NCBI GenBank assembly: GCA_902801025.1
Contig: CADCGZ010000043.1
Coordinates: 1 to 49,545 of the forward strand
Direction of reading: 5' to 3'
Source: an uncultured bacterium
GTDB lineage: Bacteria; Verrucomicrobiota; Kiritimatiellia; RFP12; UBA1067
DNA: 49,545 nucleotides
Part shown: positions 1 through 7,048 of the stretch, piece after piece
Layout of the letters: each line of letters starts with the position of its first letter
Numbering within the stretch: the first letter of the stretch is position 1
Notes under the pieces: model-generated
Told to the model about the DNA's origin: nothing
The model's database searches: none
The model's input: the letters and a program-made list of their open reading frames with translations, nothing else
Program-made: the position numbers and the translations under genes

Positions 1-798
1 GTCCGAATCCACGCACACCATGAACTCGCCGCGCGCGAGGAACGTCGCCACCCCCCAGCCGTGGCAGAGGCCGCGGTTCTTCTCGAAATTCACCAGCACA
101 AGCCCCGGATGGTTCGTCTGCGCCTCCTGCATGTGGACGAGCGAATCGTCCGAGGAGCCGTCGTTGACGCACACGACCTCAAGCTTGTCCAGCGGATAGC
201 CCGAGGAGAAGATGCGCTCCAGGGTCTTGCGGATCGCCGCGCCCTCGTTGAAACACGGCACCAGCACCGTCAGCGTCGGCTCGAAGTCGGCTTCGGCCGG
301 CGCCTTGTAGAAGGCGGCGAAGATGAAGCGCGTGATAACGAAGGCGCCGGCGATGATGGAGTAGATCGACACGAGCGGCTGGTAGAAGTAGTTCTCGATG
401 CTGTTCAGCTGCAGCGTCACCGCCCATGCCAGCAGACCCACTGCGCCGATCGCCACGATGAAGCCGAATATGAAATGCGGAGGATGGTAGATCGCCTTAA
501 GGCGCGCCTTCACCTCTTCCTGGGAGGGTGGCTCCATCGGCGGGGCGACCGTGCGCTCCTGCGTGCTCTGCACCATCGCCCGACGACAATAGGGACAGAT
601 CGTTGGCGGGGTCTTCCCTATGGTCTGTACTTCAATCAAACAGTGCGGGCACCGACTGGAGCGCACCTCCACCGAATCTCGGCGGCGGCTCCCGGAGTCG
701 GCGGAGCGGCTCTCGGTGCTGGTAGAGCGGGGACTGGACCGCGTGAAAAAACTACGCGTTCCTCCTCCCCCAGCCGTAGCTGTCCTGTCAGTTGTCAT
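1..798 (-). CDS. Membrane glycosyltransferase family 2 with N-terminal zinc ribbon (3' end cut by window)
   Basis: The frame stays open to base 1, so this is the first 266 residues of a longer protein. Residues 1-48 are a Ser/Arg-rich low-complexity leader. Two CxxC pairs (CPHC at 50-53, CPYC at 68-71) form a zinc-ribbon-like module. Two hydrophobic segments follow (about 105-125 and 135-160). A GT-A fold then begins with TVLVPCFNEG and VCVNDGSSDDS, and the window ends at CVDSD, the DxD nucleotide-sugar site. GT2 proteins of this layout are processive or polymer-type synthases that pass sugar across the inner membrane; the product cannot be told here. ATG at 798 is preceded by GGAGGAGG (810-817), 11 nt upstream. 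A start-proximal zinc ribbon fused to a GT2 is unusual. Family assignment is firm; substrate unknown. Confidence 0.85.
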   Translation of the reverse strand, partial: MTTDRTATAGGGGTRSFFTRSSPRSTSTESRSADSGSRRRDSVEVRSSRCPHCLIEVQTIGKTPPTICPYCRRAMVQSTQERTVAPPMEPPSQEEVKARLKAIYHPPHFIFGFIVAIGAVGLLAWAVTLQLNSIENYFYQPLVSIYSIIAGAFVITRFIFAAFYKAPAEADFEPTLTVLVPCFNEGAAIRKTLERIFSSGYPLDKLEVVCVNDGSSDDSLVHMQEAQTNHPGLVLVNFEKNRGLCHGWGVATFLARGEFMVCVDSD

Positions 799-891
799 CT
801 AATCAGAGACCTCCTCCGGCAAAGGCCGCATCATCTGCGCCAACGTCCCTGCTGGTGAAACCTATCTTGAGGACGGATGCGACGGCTAGTT

Positions 892-916
892 GTTCAAGTC
901 GTCCAAGTCGTCCAAG
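892..916. repeat. Short tandem repeat, 9-bp unit
   Basis: The unit GTCGTCCAA occurs almost three times in a row (the first copy is imperfect). It lies about 95 bp upstream of the glycosyltransferase start, beside the G14 tract. Confidence 0.7.
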
Positions 917-953
917 GCAGCTTTGCGGCATCCCCGCCGTTATTTCAAAATTC

Positions 954-967
954 GGGGGGGGGGGGGG
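954..967. repeat. Homopolymer tract of 14 G
   Basis: Fourteen consecutive G on the plus strand (C on the minus strand), 155 bp upstream of the glycosyltransferase start. Tracts this long are prone to slipped-strand length change and to sequencing or assembly error. Confidence 0.9.
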
Positions 968-980
968 TAAATATATGCAG

Positions 981-1208
981 TTATCTCCCATAGCTCACCC
1001 CTTCTGCCATCCGCCGCCGATTCCACTCTGCTTTGAAAGAAACAAGAGGAAGACCTTCAAGGGTCATCCCATGAAGAGTCAAATACTTCCTATTTTTCTG
1101 CTCTATCGCAGGAGGTATGCCGATCTTTATGTCCATTTCACAGTAATTACAAGACTTTTTCACACTGTTCCCAGTCCAACCCACGGGGATTGAACCGATT
1201 GCGAACAC
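981..1208 (-). CDS. Small hypothetical ORF, possibly a gene remnant
   Basis: A 75-codon frame starting at GTG. It has a CxxC pair (CNYC near residue 20) but no family I recognise. An extended -10-like box lies 33 nt upstream (1241-1249). There is no well-spaced ribosome binding site, and part of the upstream protein-like sequence continues in another frame (from about 1475 to 1214). This suggests a decayed gene rather than an intact one. It could also be chance. Confidence 0.2.
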   Translation of the reverse strand: MFAIGSIPVGWTGNSVKKSCNYCEMDIKIGIPPAIEQKNRKYLTLHGMTLEGLPLVSFKAEWNRRRMAEGVSYGR

Positions 1209-1524
1209 CTTGTGTCAATCCAGCAATTGCTATTTCAAACATTATACCATATTTCCCTCCCCCCGTTCAAGCACGACCACATGGTGGGGAAGTCCGGTGG
1301 TTTCGGTATTCGCCAAGCCAACAACCTCTTGTTGAAAATCCGACATGCGAGACATAGACATTCCGCGCAGCTTCGAAATCTCCCTCGAATCAGACTGCAC
1401 TTCGCCCGTAATGGACTCTGAAGGACGCTCTTGTGCCCATTTCGCGTCGCGTCGTTTGGTTGTGGTTTAGTAGCGGTTGGGTTGTTGCCTACGTTGGAGG
1501 ATCATAGATGTGGGATGGTTGAGT

Positions 1525-1558
1525 CGGAATCGTTCTTGGATTCGACACGAAGGATGGT
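1525..1558 (+). repeat. 34-nt direct repeat, left copy flanking the ORF6N gene
   Basis: Identical over 34 nt to 2930-2963 and in the same orientation; it contains TTGGATTCGACACGAAGGAT. Both copies sit in GGTTG/GATGG-rich sequence that is similar but not identical. The copies bracket the ORF6N gene about 1.4 kb apart. Confidence 0.85.
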
Positions 1559-1797
1559 TGAGTCGTGGTTGAGGGATGGTTGAAATATCGCCCAGAGAAC
1601 TTGGCACGGCAAATGCACCGTTTCACATTAAGGATCAAATGGGGAGACACCCCTTTGGCGCTGCTCTTTTTATCGCCACTTCGATGTTTTCTTTCACTTT
1701 CCTCATTTTTAACGGCGTTGGGCATATTATAGCGAAACTGCCACGATGAAATCAAGCGGGGATGTTTGAGGGACGGCTCAGGGCTCTCCGGCAGCGC

Positions 1798-2679
1798 TCA
1801 TGGCAGCATTGCCAGCAGCTTGGCGATCTCCTTCGCGTCGCGGGTGGTGTAGGAAGTAACGCGACGGCCGAGGCAGTTGATGGACGAGCCGAGACCATGC
1901 AGCTCGACGTTGTCGATAATGAGAAATCGGTCGTGGAAGTCGTCGGAGTAGGTGACGGAGAGGCCCTTGTACTGACGGTTGAACTTCGCGATTTCGGTCG
2001 GCGTCGGCTTGCCGCGATCTTTGCAGACGAGCCGCACCTTTACGCCAGGCCGCTTCTTCGAAAGAACCTCCAGCGTGACCGCATCAGAATACGGGTCGAT
2101 GAGCACAATTTCAGATTGTGCGCTTTCGATCAGACGCGAGACATACCGCATCGAGTCAAACTCCGACTCGGCGGGCAAAATACCGCTTGGGAGCAAGTTG
2201 CCGCGGTCAAGGGCATCAAACACCGTGTCGATCCGCTTGTCCGTTTCGAGCTGCTTCAGTTCAATCGCGCCAACGCGCTGAACAAGACCCGCGTGATCAT
2301 ACGCAAATCGACGCATGGCGACAAACGCGTCCATTATTCGGACACTGACGTCTATCGCGATCTTGCTCCGGAGCACTGCCGACAACATGGCAACGCCTTG
2401 TTCTGTAAAAGCATACATCGGCACTCCGGAATGCTTGAGCGTCTCGAACCGGTCACAATTTGTGACCAGTTCCCGCATCTCAGATTCCACCAGCCGGAAC
2501 ATGAATCTGTCGGGGAATCTCTCAATGTTACGCTTGACCGCCTGATTGAGGACTTTGGTCTGAACACCATATAACACTGCCAAGTCACGATCAAGCATTA
2601 CTTGGACGTTGCGTACCTCGACAATACGGCTCTGAATTTCCGATGCTTCGAATAACTGAACTGACTTCTGATTTTTCAT
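1798..2679 (-). CDS. ORF6N-domain protein with C-terminal PLD-like domain
   Basis: 293 residues in two parts. Residues about 14-105 match the ORF6N/KilA-N-associated DNA-binding domain (VMLDRDLAVLYGVQTKVLNQAVKRN, given here only by its key stretch VLYGVQTKVLNQAVKRN, then FPDRFMF and FTEQGVAMLS). Residues about 170-293 resemble a phospholipase-D-like half domain: IVLIDPYSD, then H249-D-R251-FLII-D256, an HxRx4D variant of HxKx4D. Such two-part proteins occur as solitary genes in gut bacteria, often in variable regions; their role is unknown. ATG at 2679 has CGGAGG 5 nt upstream. The gene is more AT-rich than the flanking core genes and lies between two copies of a 34-nt repeat, consistent with transfer. 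Domain calls are good; DNA binding or nuclease-like activity is inference. Confidence 0.85.
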   Translation of the reverse strand: MKNQKSVQLFEASEIQSRIVEVRNVQVMLDRDLAVLYGVQTKVLNQAVKRNIERFPDRFMFRLVESEMRELVTNCDRFETLKHSGVPMYAFTEQGVAMLSAVLRSKIAIDVSVRIMDAFVAMRRFAYDHAGLVQRVGAIELKQLETDKRIDTVFDALDRGNLLPSGILPAESEFDSMRYVSRLIESAQSEIVLIDPYSDAVTLEVLSKKRPGVKVRLVCKDRGKPTPTEIAKFNRQYKGLSVTYSDDFHDRFLIIDNVELHGLGSSINCLGRRVTSYTTRDAKEIAKLLAMLP

Positions 2680-2929
2680 GCTGCCTCCGGGGTATAGTAA
2701 ACCAGTCTTAGCAGTAACCCCTCGCGGTTACTCCCCGCTGGTTATATTGGCCCTGCCACGCCTGCCCGTTGGCCTCGCGGATTCACGCTTTCAACGCCTT
2801 AGCTCCGGCATGAGTCGCCCGCGATTAAATCAGCATCATTTCCGATGGCCCTCCTGCACGATTTTTTAGACCGACATCCTCTTCGGAGAAAGCACTGATA
2901 TTAGAATCACGGATGGAGGACGGTTGTGC

Positions 2930-2963
2930 CGGAATCGTTCTTGGATTCGACACGAAGGATGGT
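2930..2963 (+). repeat. 34-nt direct repeat, right copy
   Basis: Exact match to 1525-1558. It is followed by GGTTG-rich sequence up to about 3010. See the left copy. Confidence 0.85.
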
Positions 2964-3042
2964 GAGTTAGGGTTGGTTGGGTTATGGGCGCGTGGTTGAG
3001 GAATGGTTGTTGAGTGAAGGTGCATGTTGCGGCAGAAAGTGA

Positions 3043-3122
3043 GGCGGGGGAGCGAAGGTCCGAGCGAGGGGATGCGGCGTATTCGCCGAGGGCTCCCCGA
3101 GGAGGAGCCTTCGGCCACCGCC
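3043..3122 (+). repeat. ~80-nt structured palindromic element, copy A
   Basis: By eye, over 90% identical to 16962-17040, same orientation. Inner stems are perfect: CGGCG-TATT-CGCCG, and GGCTCC paired with GGAGCC. GAAGG pairs with CCTTC, and outer arms GGCGGnGG/CCACCGCC close the element (one mismatch in this copy). It sits downstream of the TIM-barrel operon. It could be a REP/MITE-like element or a structured RNA. Confidence 0.8.
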
Positions 3123-3137
3123 GTTTGCATAGACAAA

Positions 3138-3166
3138 GGGCGCGGCAAATGCGCCGCGCCCCGAGT
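3138..3166 (-). terminator. Probable terminator of the DUF1080/Gfo/TIM-barrel operon
   Basis: A 9-bp perfect stem, GGGCGCGGC paired with GCCGCGCCC around a 6-nt loop, 25-50 nt beyond the operon's last stop codon. On the minus strand it is followed by TTTGTCT, a weak U-tract. Confidence 0.5.
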
Positions 3167-3190
3167 TTCTCTGATGCCTTGGAACCGCAA

Positions 3191-4198
3191 TCAGACGCGG
3201 CCCTTGGACTTGAGGAAGTTGAACGACGGGATGACCGCGCCGTTGATGTCGTCGAAGTGCTTCTCGCATTCGACGACATACCACTCGACGCCGTCCGCGT
3301 CGGTGACGGGGAAGAGCGCATCCCAGTCGACTGGCGTCGCACACCGCTTGCCATCCGCGTCGCAACCGGGCTGACCGAGGATCGCGTCGAACTTCTTGAC
3401 GCCCTTGCCCATTCCATTCTCCTTCGCGTGGAGCGTAGGCGAGCGGTGGGGGTACTTCTTGTACTGGACCATCGGGTTGACGCCGGGGATCATGTCGCCA
3501 GCGCAGGTCGTCCAGCCGACGTCCTGCTCCATGCAGACCGCCTTGTCGGTGTTGGTGAAGAAGTAGTCCCAGAAGGAGGTGCCGTCCTGCATGAAGATCG
3601 CATGCTCCCACGTGTGGTTGTGGAGGCCGATCTTGATGCCAAGCTTGGTGGCGTCGACAGCCGCCTTGTTGTAGAGCTCGACGAGCTTCTTGGTGAAGTC
3701 GTCGATCTCCTGCGAGGGCTTGCAGGGCTCGCCGCCGCGGCCTGTCGACCAGCTGCATCCGGGCGGGAAGTTGCCGCCGCCGGGGCAGATGACGAGGGTG
3801 TTGCCGTAGCCGAGCTCGAACTCCGCTGTCTTCTTGAGGACTTCGGGGTTGTACGTGAACTTCTTCATGTCGAAGCCGTACTTGTCGTTGCTGACGTGCG
3901 TGCCGCACACGACAAGCCCGGCATCCGCGAGCATTTGCTTAAGCTCTGCGGCGTTCGCGCCGTAGTAGCCCGCGAACTCGACGCCCTCGAAGCCGACTTC
4001 CTTGATCTTGAGAAGTGCCTTCGCAAGCGCGACCTTGCCGACCTTGTCCTGGGCAGGAATCCACTTGTTGAGCGAATAGAGCTGCAAGGCGATCTTGCCG
4101 GGACGCGCCGACTTGCAAAGCGAGCAGCAGCCTGGAGCGACCGCGAACGCGGAGGCGGCGGTCATTCCGCCGAGGAAGTTTCTGCGTGAGATGTTCAT
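3191..4198 (-). CDS. Exported sugar phosphate isomerase/epimerase-like TIM-barrel protein
   Basis: 335 residues. The N-terminus has a twin-arginine signal (SRRNFLGG at 5-12), a hydrophobic run, then a Cys-Ser pair where a lipoprotein-type cut could occur. The rest is an AP-endonuclease-2/xylose-isomerase-like TIM barrel: IALQLYSLN, GFEGVEFAGYYG, GIKIGLHNHTWEH and a C-terminal EWYVVECE, with His/Glu metal ligands typical of the family. Members isomerise, epimerise or hydrate sugars. In keto-glycoside operons they are thought to act on the sugar released after elimination. Its ATG overlaps the stop of the upstream gene as TAATG, so translation is coupled. It is the last gene of a four-gene operon. 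Exact reaction unknown. Confidence 0.88.
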   Translation of the reverse strand: MNISRRNFLGGMTAASAFAVAPGCCSLCKSARPGKIALQLYSLNKWIPAQDKVGKVALAKALLKIKEVGFEGVEFAGYYGANAAELKQMLADAGLVVCGTHVSNDKYGFDMKKFTYNPEVLKKTAEFELGYGNTLVICPGGGNFPPGCSWSTGRGGEPCKPSQEIDDFTKKLVELYNKAAVDATKLGIKIGLHNHTWEHAIFMQDGTSFWDYFFTNTDKAVCMEQDVGWTTCAGDMIPGVNPMVQYKKYPHRSPTLHAKENGMGKGVKKFDAILGQPGCDADGKRCATPVDWDALFPVTDADGVEWYVVECEKHFDDINGAVIPSFNFLKSKGRV

Positions 4199-5445
4199 TA
4201 GATGAGGTCCTTCATTGTGACTTGTTTGAGGTTGACATTTCCGAGCTTCATCGGCTTAAGGGCCGACTTGTCGAAGGCGTATCCATCGGGGCCGAGCGGC
4301 CACACGACCGGAGCCGTGTTGAGGATTGTCGCCTCGAAGCCCTGGCGCGTCGCACCCATGTTGCCGGTGTGCGAGCTGTTGCAGCCCTCGTTCTCGATGA
4401 CAAACGGGTACTTGTAGCCCTTCGCCATGAGGGTCTCGAGGAACTTGGTCCAGTCGCAGCTGTCGCTGCCGCCGAAGCCCGGCAGGCGCGGCTCGTAGTT
4501 CATGCGGTCCCAGTTGCCGCCCTTGTCGTCCGGGGGAAGCGCGGGGAGGCCGGCTTTCGCCGCAAGGGCGTCGTTGACGCGCTGGCGCGGGAAGAGACGG
4601 CCCCAGTTGACGGCTTCCTCGTCGTTCGGGAAGTTCCTGGTGCCCTTGATGTGGATGCGCCTGAGTTTCGAGAAGTCCATCGCGTTGATGACGTCGGACG
4701 GATCGATGTGCTGCCAGATGTCGTGCGACGGATCGTACGTCTCCTGGAGATTCGAGCTGTCGTCGAGGATCGCGTACATGAGCTTGCGAGCCGCGAGGCA
4801 GCCGGGCAGGTTGCAGTAGCAGACGGGCGACGACGCGGGAACCCAGCCCTCCATCGGGCAGTTCTCGACGCACAGCGTGACACCGAGGTCCTTGGCGTAC
4901 TTAAGGATGGGCGTGAAGACCTTCTTGAACTTCTCGAGGTTCTTCTCGAACCCGCGATCCTCCGCGCCGAGCTTCTGGTCGTAGCCGACGAAGGTTCCGC
5001 AGACGACATCGTTGGCGTCGCCGCCAAGCATCGCCGCGATACGGATGAGGTTCAGGATGTGGTTCTGGTTGACTTCCTGGAAGTCGCCGCCGATCAGGTT
5101 GTCGTAGGCGCCAACGGAGACGCGAACGCCCTTCTCGTTGCAGACGTCTACGACGTGCTTCGCCTTTTCGGGCGTGAAGTCCTTGTAGTCGAGGTGCGTC
5201 GCGATGTGGTCGGCACGGTCGGTGTCCTTGCGGAAGACGCAAAGTTCAAGTCCCTGCGCGCCGAGCTTGACGGCCTCGTCCACGACTCCGTCGAAGGTGG
5301 GAATTCCGGCGAACGCCGAGGTCATCAGCCAGATCGGGTTGTTTCCCGGCTTCGGCTTCGCGGCATGCGCGAACGCCTCCTTCGAAACAACAGGGGCGAC
5401 CGCGGCAAGTGCCGCGGCCCCCTTGAAGAATTCACGCCTGTTCAT
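4198..5445 (-). CDS. Exported sugar phosphate isomerase/epimerase-like TIM-barrel protein
   Basis: 415 residues from the ATG at 5445; further upstream the frame runs inside the preceding gene. It has a Tat signal (NRREFFKGAAALAA) and a TIM barrel of the AP-endonuclease-2 superfamily: LGAQGLELCVF, GVRVSVGAYDNLIGG, GVTLCVENCPMEGW and DPSHDIWQHIDP, the last being the usual Asp/His metal-ligand region. The protein is longer than the neighbouring paralogue and differs in sequence, so the two probably do different steps. ATG overlaps the stop of the Gfo/Idh gene (TAATG), and its own stop overlaps the next ATG the same way. An isomerase, epimerase or hydratase role on periplasmic keto-sugars is inferred from context. 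Confidence 0.88.
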   Translation of the reverse strand: MNRREFFKGAAALAAVAPVVSKEAFAHAAKPKPGNNPIWLMTSAFAGIPTFDGVVDEAVKLGAQGLELCVFRKDTDRADHIATHLDYKDFTPEKAKHVVDVCNEKGVRVSVGAYDNLIGGDFQEVNQNHILNLIRIAAMLGGDANDVVCGTFVGYDQKLGAEDRGFEKNLEKFKKVFTPILKYAKDLGVTLCVENCPMEGWVPASSPVCYCNLPGCLAARKLMYAILDDSSNLQETYDPSHDIWQHIDPSDVINAMDFSKLRRIHIKGTRNFPNDEEAVNWGRLFPRQRVNDALAAKAGLPALPPDDKGGNWDRMNYEPRLPGFGGSDSCDWTKFLETLMAKGYKYPFVIENEGCNSSHTGNMGATRQGFEATILNTAPVVWPLGPDGYAFDKSALKPMKLGNVNLKQVTMKDLI

Positions 5446-7001
5446 TAGAACTCGAATCCCTTGCGGATGTACGGCTTGACGAACGCATTCGCGGCCGCAA
5501 CGTCGAACTTCTGCTTCTTGGAGCACCAGCCGAGCTTGACGCCCGGGAGACGCTGGGCGACGCAGCCGACGAGGATGCCTTCCATCTGAGGAATGCAGTA
5601 CTCGATGTCTGCGAAGCAGTGCGAGTGGGTCTGCTCGTAGTAAGGCCCCTTGCCGAAGATCGCGTTGATGAACTCGCCGTAGTGCCCCTCTGCAAAGCCC
5701 TTCATCTCGACCGTTGACTTGCCGTCTCCGGCGGAGGATTCCTGGCCGCAGAACGGGATAGAGCGGGCGACGGCCTTGGCGGCCTCGTGCTGGAACACGT
5801 CCTTGAACTCGCTGTCGGCGTCAAGCGCGATCGCGCACTTTGCGCCGTAGTCGTCCTGCATGAGAACCTGGCCCTTGCTGCCGATCATGAGGCACCCCGT
5901 GTTCGGGACCTTGCCGCCGTTCTTCGCCGCCCACTTCGGCATGAGCTCGGCTTTCGGCTTCTCGTTGCCATCGTACCAGTAGAGCGTGACAGCCGGGAGC
6001 TTGACGCCGGGACGCACCTTCGAGTCGCGCTCCTTGTAGGTGAGCTTTACGATCGACTTGAGAGGATACGCGACGTCGTTCTGCGACTCGACCATCGTGC
6101 ACTCAGCGTCGGAGACGCCGCCGAGCTCAAGGCCGCGGAACGCGAGGTTCATCGTGTGGCAGGCCATGTCGCCGAACGCGCCGGCGCCGAAGTCGAAGAA
6201 ACCGCGCCATGTGAACGCATGGTAGACGTTCTTGCCGAGCTTCCACGGATCGTAGACGTCGGCGTTGTCCGGATACTTGTCGAGGAACGGACGGTCGGCC
6301 GCCGTGGCGAGCCAGGCGTTCCAGTCGAGACCCTTGCGGACGGGATCTCCCTTCGGGTGGCTCTTGACCCAGTCTGCGACGCCCTTGCCCTGAGGCCACA
6401 CGGGACGGTTCGTCCAGACGTGGACTTCCTTGACGTCGCCGAGAATGCCGCTCTGGAGGACTTCCGTGCAACGGCGCATCGAGTTGAGCGACGAGCCCTG
6501 GTTGCCCATTTGGACCACGACGCCGTTCTCGCGGGCTGTCTTCTCGAAGTACTCGAGTTCCCAGAGGGTGCGGACGAGGGGCTTCTGGACGTAGACGTGG
6601 ATGCCCTTCTTCATCGCCTGGATCGCGACAGGCGCATGGACGTGGTCAGGCGTCGAGATCGTCATTGCGTCGATGCCGATCTTGTCGGCGTCGTCGAGGA
6701 GCTTGCGGTAGTCGGTGTAGAAAGGAACCTTCGAGAGGTCGAGGCCGGGGAAGTCCTTCTTCGCCTTTTCAAGCGCCTGGGTCAGCATGTTGGCGTCTGC
6801 ATCGCAGAACGCGACCATTTCGACAAGGCCGGTCTTGAGCATCGGCGTCCAGTCGCTGTAGCCCTTGCCCATGACGCCGACGGCCGCGAGGCGGACCTTC
6901 TGGCCGGGCTTGCGGGGATGCGGCGTGAAGCAACCGCCCGCGCTAAGCAAAGAAACGCCCGCGAGACCGCGGAGGAACCCTCTTCTGCTGGAACTGATCA
7001 T
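5445..7001 (-). CDS. Exported Gfo/Idh/MocA family NAD(P)-dependent oxidoreductase
   Basis: 518 residues. Tat signal (SSRRGFLRGLAG) ending near a Gly-Gly-Cys. The Rossmann domain follows: VRLAAVGVMGKGYSD, VAFCDADANML, and ISTPDHVHAPVAIQAMKKG then VYVQKPL, the KP pair of the family's EKP motif with Glu replaced by Gln. The C-terminal substrate domain includes FFDFGAGAFGDMACHTMN, containing the conserved Asp and His. Tat export fits folding in the cytoplasm with a bound cofactor. In keto-glycoside operons this enzyme would oxidise the sugar at C3. A 47-nt gap with AAGGAAAAC as ribosome site separates it from the DUF1080 gene upstream. Family is certain; substrate is inferred. Confidence 0.92.
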   Translation of the reverse strand: MISSSRRGFLRGLAGVSLLSAGGCFTPHPRKPGQKVRLAAVGVMGKGYSDWTPMLKTGLVEMVAFCDADANMLTQALEKAKKDFPGLDLSKVPFYTDYRKLLDDADKIGIDAMTISTPDHVHAPVAIQAMKKGIHVYVQKPLVRTLWELEYFEKTARENGVVVQMGNQGSSLNSMRRCTEVLQSGILGDVKEVHVWTNRPVWPQGKGVADWVKSHPKGDPVRKGLDWNAWLATAADRPFLDKYPDNADVYDPWKLGKNVYHAFTWRGFFDFGAGAFGDMACHTMNLAFRGLELGGVSDAECTMVESQNDVAYPLKSIVKLTYKERDSKVRPGVKLPAVTLYWYDGNEKPKAELMPKWAAKNGGKVPNTGCLMIGSKGQVLMQDDYGAKCAIALDADSEFKDVFQHEAAKAVARSIPFCGQESSAGDGKSTVEMKGFAEGHYGEFINAIFGKGPYYEQTHSHCFADIEYCIPQMEGILVGCVAQRLPGVKLGWCSKKQKFDVAAANAFVKPYIRKGFEF

Positions 7002-7048
7002 CTTTGTTTTCCTTATTTGGTTGTTGGTTGAAGTTTAATTTCCGTGTA

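Larger units (their letters stand above)
799..1797. other. Gene-poor interval with degenerate small ORFs and repeats
   Basis: No confident gene is seen between the glycosyltransferase and the ORF6N gene. The stretch holds a 9-bp tandem repeat (892-916), a 14-base G run (954-967), an extended -10-like box on the minus strand (1241-1249), one copy of a 34-nt direct repeat (1525-1558) and GGTTG/GATGG-rich sequence around 1455-1585. Short minus-strand reading frames at about 1237-1475 and 981-1208 look protein-like in places but are truncated or out of frame with each other. Base composition is more AT-rich than in neighbouring genes, which suggests an acquired or decaying region. Confidence 0.5.
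2680..3190. other. Intergenic interval with hairpins and repeats
   Basis: No gene is recognised. It contains a perfect 7-bp hairpin (AGTAACC at 2713-2719 with GGTTACT at 2726-2732), the right copy of the 34-nt direct repeat (2930-2963), one copy of an ~80-nt structured repeat (3043-3122) and a GC-rich hairpin serving as the likely terminator of the operon to the right. The short plus-strand frame at 2678-2869 has no recognisable family. Confidence 0.55.

Noticed and set aside
892..916. Possible CRISPR array
   Set aside because: Tandem 9-bp units without spacers; no cas gene in the window.
1600..1735. Possible small structured RNA (AT-rich, with a TATAAT-like box at 1726-1731)
   Set aside because: No family recognised and only a weak hairpin (GGGGTGTCTCCCC); not enough to call.
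2678..2869. 63-codon plus-strand frame with a neat hairpin upstream region
   Set aside because: No family or ribosome site; overlaps the ORF6N promoter region.
2700..2870. Possible attC/integron-like or intron remnant
   Set aside because: Only one 7-bp hairpin is present; no paired core sites, integrase or intron-encoded protein were seen.
2825..3190. Minus-strand frame of about 120 codons sharing a peptide with the frame at 1489-1755
   Set aside because: The shared peptide is just the 34-nt direct repeat translated by chance; the rest is low complexity and includes the structured repeat.
799..3190. Insertion sequence or transposon
   Set aside because: No transposase and no terminal inverted repeats found, despite repeats and AT-rich composition.
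3014..5448. Long plus-strand frames of about 390-420 codons
   Set aside because: Antisense to the two TIM-barrel genes; Val/Asp/Glu/Arg-rich shadow composition, no family.
7002..7048. Possible riboswitch or attenuator between DUF1080 and Gfo/Idh genes
   Set aside because: Only 47 nt with no stable stem; just a spacer with a ribosome site.
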